A stretch of 6,443 nucleotides of DNA from Bacteroidales bacterium (GTDB lineage Bacteria; Bacteroidota; Bacteroidia; Bacteroidales; GCA-2748055). Shown here piece by piece: positions 6,178 to 6,443 of this stretch. The notes beneath the pieces are model-generated. The model did not search any database, was not told where the DNA came from, and saw only the letters and a program-made list of their open reading frames with translations. Where the stretch lies: contig JAOZLK010000113.1 of NCBI GenBank assembly GCA_029934875.1, positions 1 to 6,443 on the forward strand, written 5' to 3'. A program made the translations under genes and the position numbers. Position 1 is the first letter of the stretch; every line of letters starts with the position of its first letter.

Positions 6178-6443
6178 TTAGTCTACATTATCGTGCAGAT
6201 AGCTGTTATCCGACTTCAGTTTCGGCCCTTCTTCCCCATTTCCCTCATCTGACAGGCGGTAGCGGGATACTTCCTGATCCTCCGAGTGTTTCTGCTGGTC
6301 GATGGGAATCTTTTTACGCACGTAGGCGGGGATGTTCTCCAGTTCCTCAATCTCGTCATTGCCCTGGCCTGTCAGCATGGCCCTCTCCCGGAGTTTCTCG
6401 TGGGTCTCCTTCAGGATTCTGACCCGCTCTGCCATCTTTTTCG
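6178..6443 (-). CDS. ftsZ: Cell division protein FtsZ, C-terminal part (5' end outside window)
   Basis: The last 87 complete codons of a minus-strand gene that continues past the right edge. FtsZ is the tubulin-like GTPase that forms the division ring; the GTPase domain itself is not in the window, so the call rests on the tail. A charged segment (6433-6370 region, rich in E, K and R) leads to E-E-L-E-N-I-P-A-Y-V-R-K-K. Its I-P-A-Y-V-R-K-K (6310-6333) matches the conserved C-terminal peptide that binds FtsA and other membrane tethers (E. coli has I-P-A-F-L-R-K). Unlike E. coli, 43 more residues follow, with an S-R-Y-R-L-S block and the terminal N-S-Y-L-H-D-N-V-D (6181-6207), a pattern I associate with Bacteroidota FtsZ. 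The gene is convergent with the SusD-like gene. The Met codon at 6433-6435 is internal, not the start. Confidence 0.85.
   Translation of the reverse strand, partial: KKMAERVRILKETHEKLRERAMLTGQGNDEIEELENIPAYVRKKIPIDQQKHSEDQEVSRYRLSDEGNGEEGPKLKSDNSYLHDNVD

Noticed and set aside
6162..6422. Plus-strand 86-codon open frame opposite ftsZ
   Set aside because: Antisense to the ftsZ tail, which carries recognisable motifs; the Pro/Ser/Arg-rich translation is typical of a shadow.

Overview
The window looks like ordinary chromosome from a member of the Bacteroidota, probably a Bacteroidales/Marinilabiliales-like anaerobe. The support is a SusD/RagB-type outer-membrane lipoprotein, a long PpiD-like chaperone and an FtsZ tail ending in the Bacteroidota-style N-S-Y-L-H-D-N-V-D. 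There is also a perfect TAnnTTTG (-7) promoter box, and Shine-Dalgarno sequences are generally absent. I see no rRNA, tRNA, CRISPR array, transposase or phage gene.

Layout. Positions 1-112 hold a small hairpin, a 2 x 24 bp imperfect tandem repeat and a promoter box just upstream of lptC. Positions 113-4382 form a left-to-right envelope-biogenesis cluster: lptC (LPS transport), a 64-residue two-helix membrane protein that overlaps the lptC end, a CNNM/CBS/CorC_HlyC membrane transporter starting at TTG, and a 717-residue PpiD-type periplasmic chaperone/prolyl isomerase. Positions 4383-4508 hold a 63-nt palindromic hairpin and then a strong intrinsic terminator that closes this cluster. Positions 4548-6041 encode a SusD-like_2 lipoprotein with no SusC/TonB-dependent partner before or after it. 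Positions 6042-6177 hold a nested double palindrome between convergent genes. Positions 6178-6443 are the 3' end of ftsZ on the minus strand, cut by the window edge.

How the genes fit together. LptC, the small membrane protein and the CNNM protein are overlapping or nearly abutting and are probably co-transcribed from the promoter at 97-104. PpiD follows after 101 bp and may also have its own weaker promoter. The shared theme is building and quality control of the envelope: LPS transport, inner-membrane ion transport, and folding of outer-membrane proteins. SusD is set apart by the terminator and looks like an orphan. ftsZ belongs to the cell-division cluster coming from the right.

No clearly new multi-gene system is visible. 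The most interesting points are the orphan SusD behind a terminator, the two palindromic intergenic elements, the small membrane protein tied to lptC, the near-leaderless lptC promoter with its tandem repeat, and the extension of FtsZ beyond its usual C-terminal peptide.
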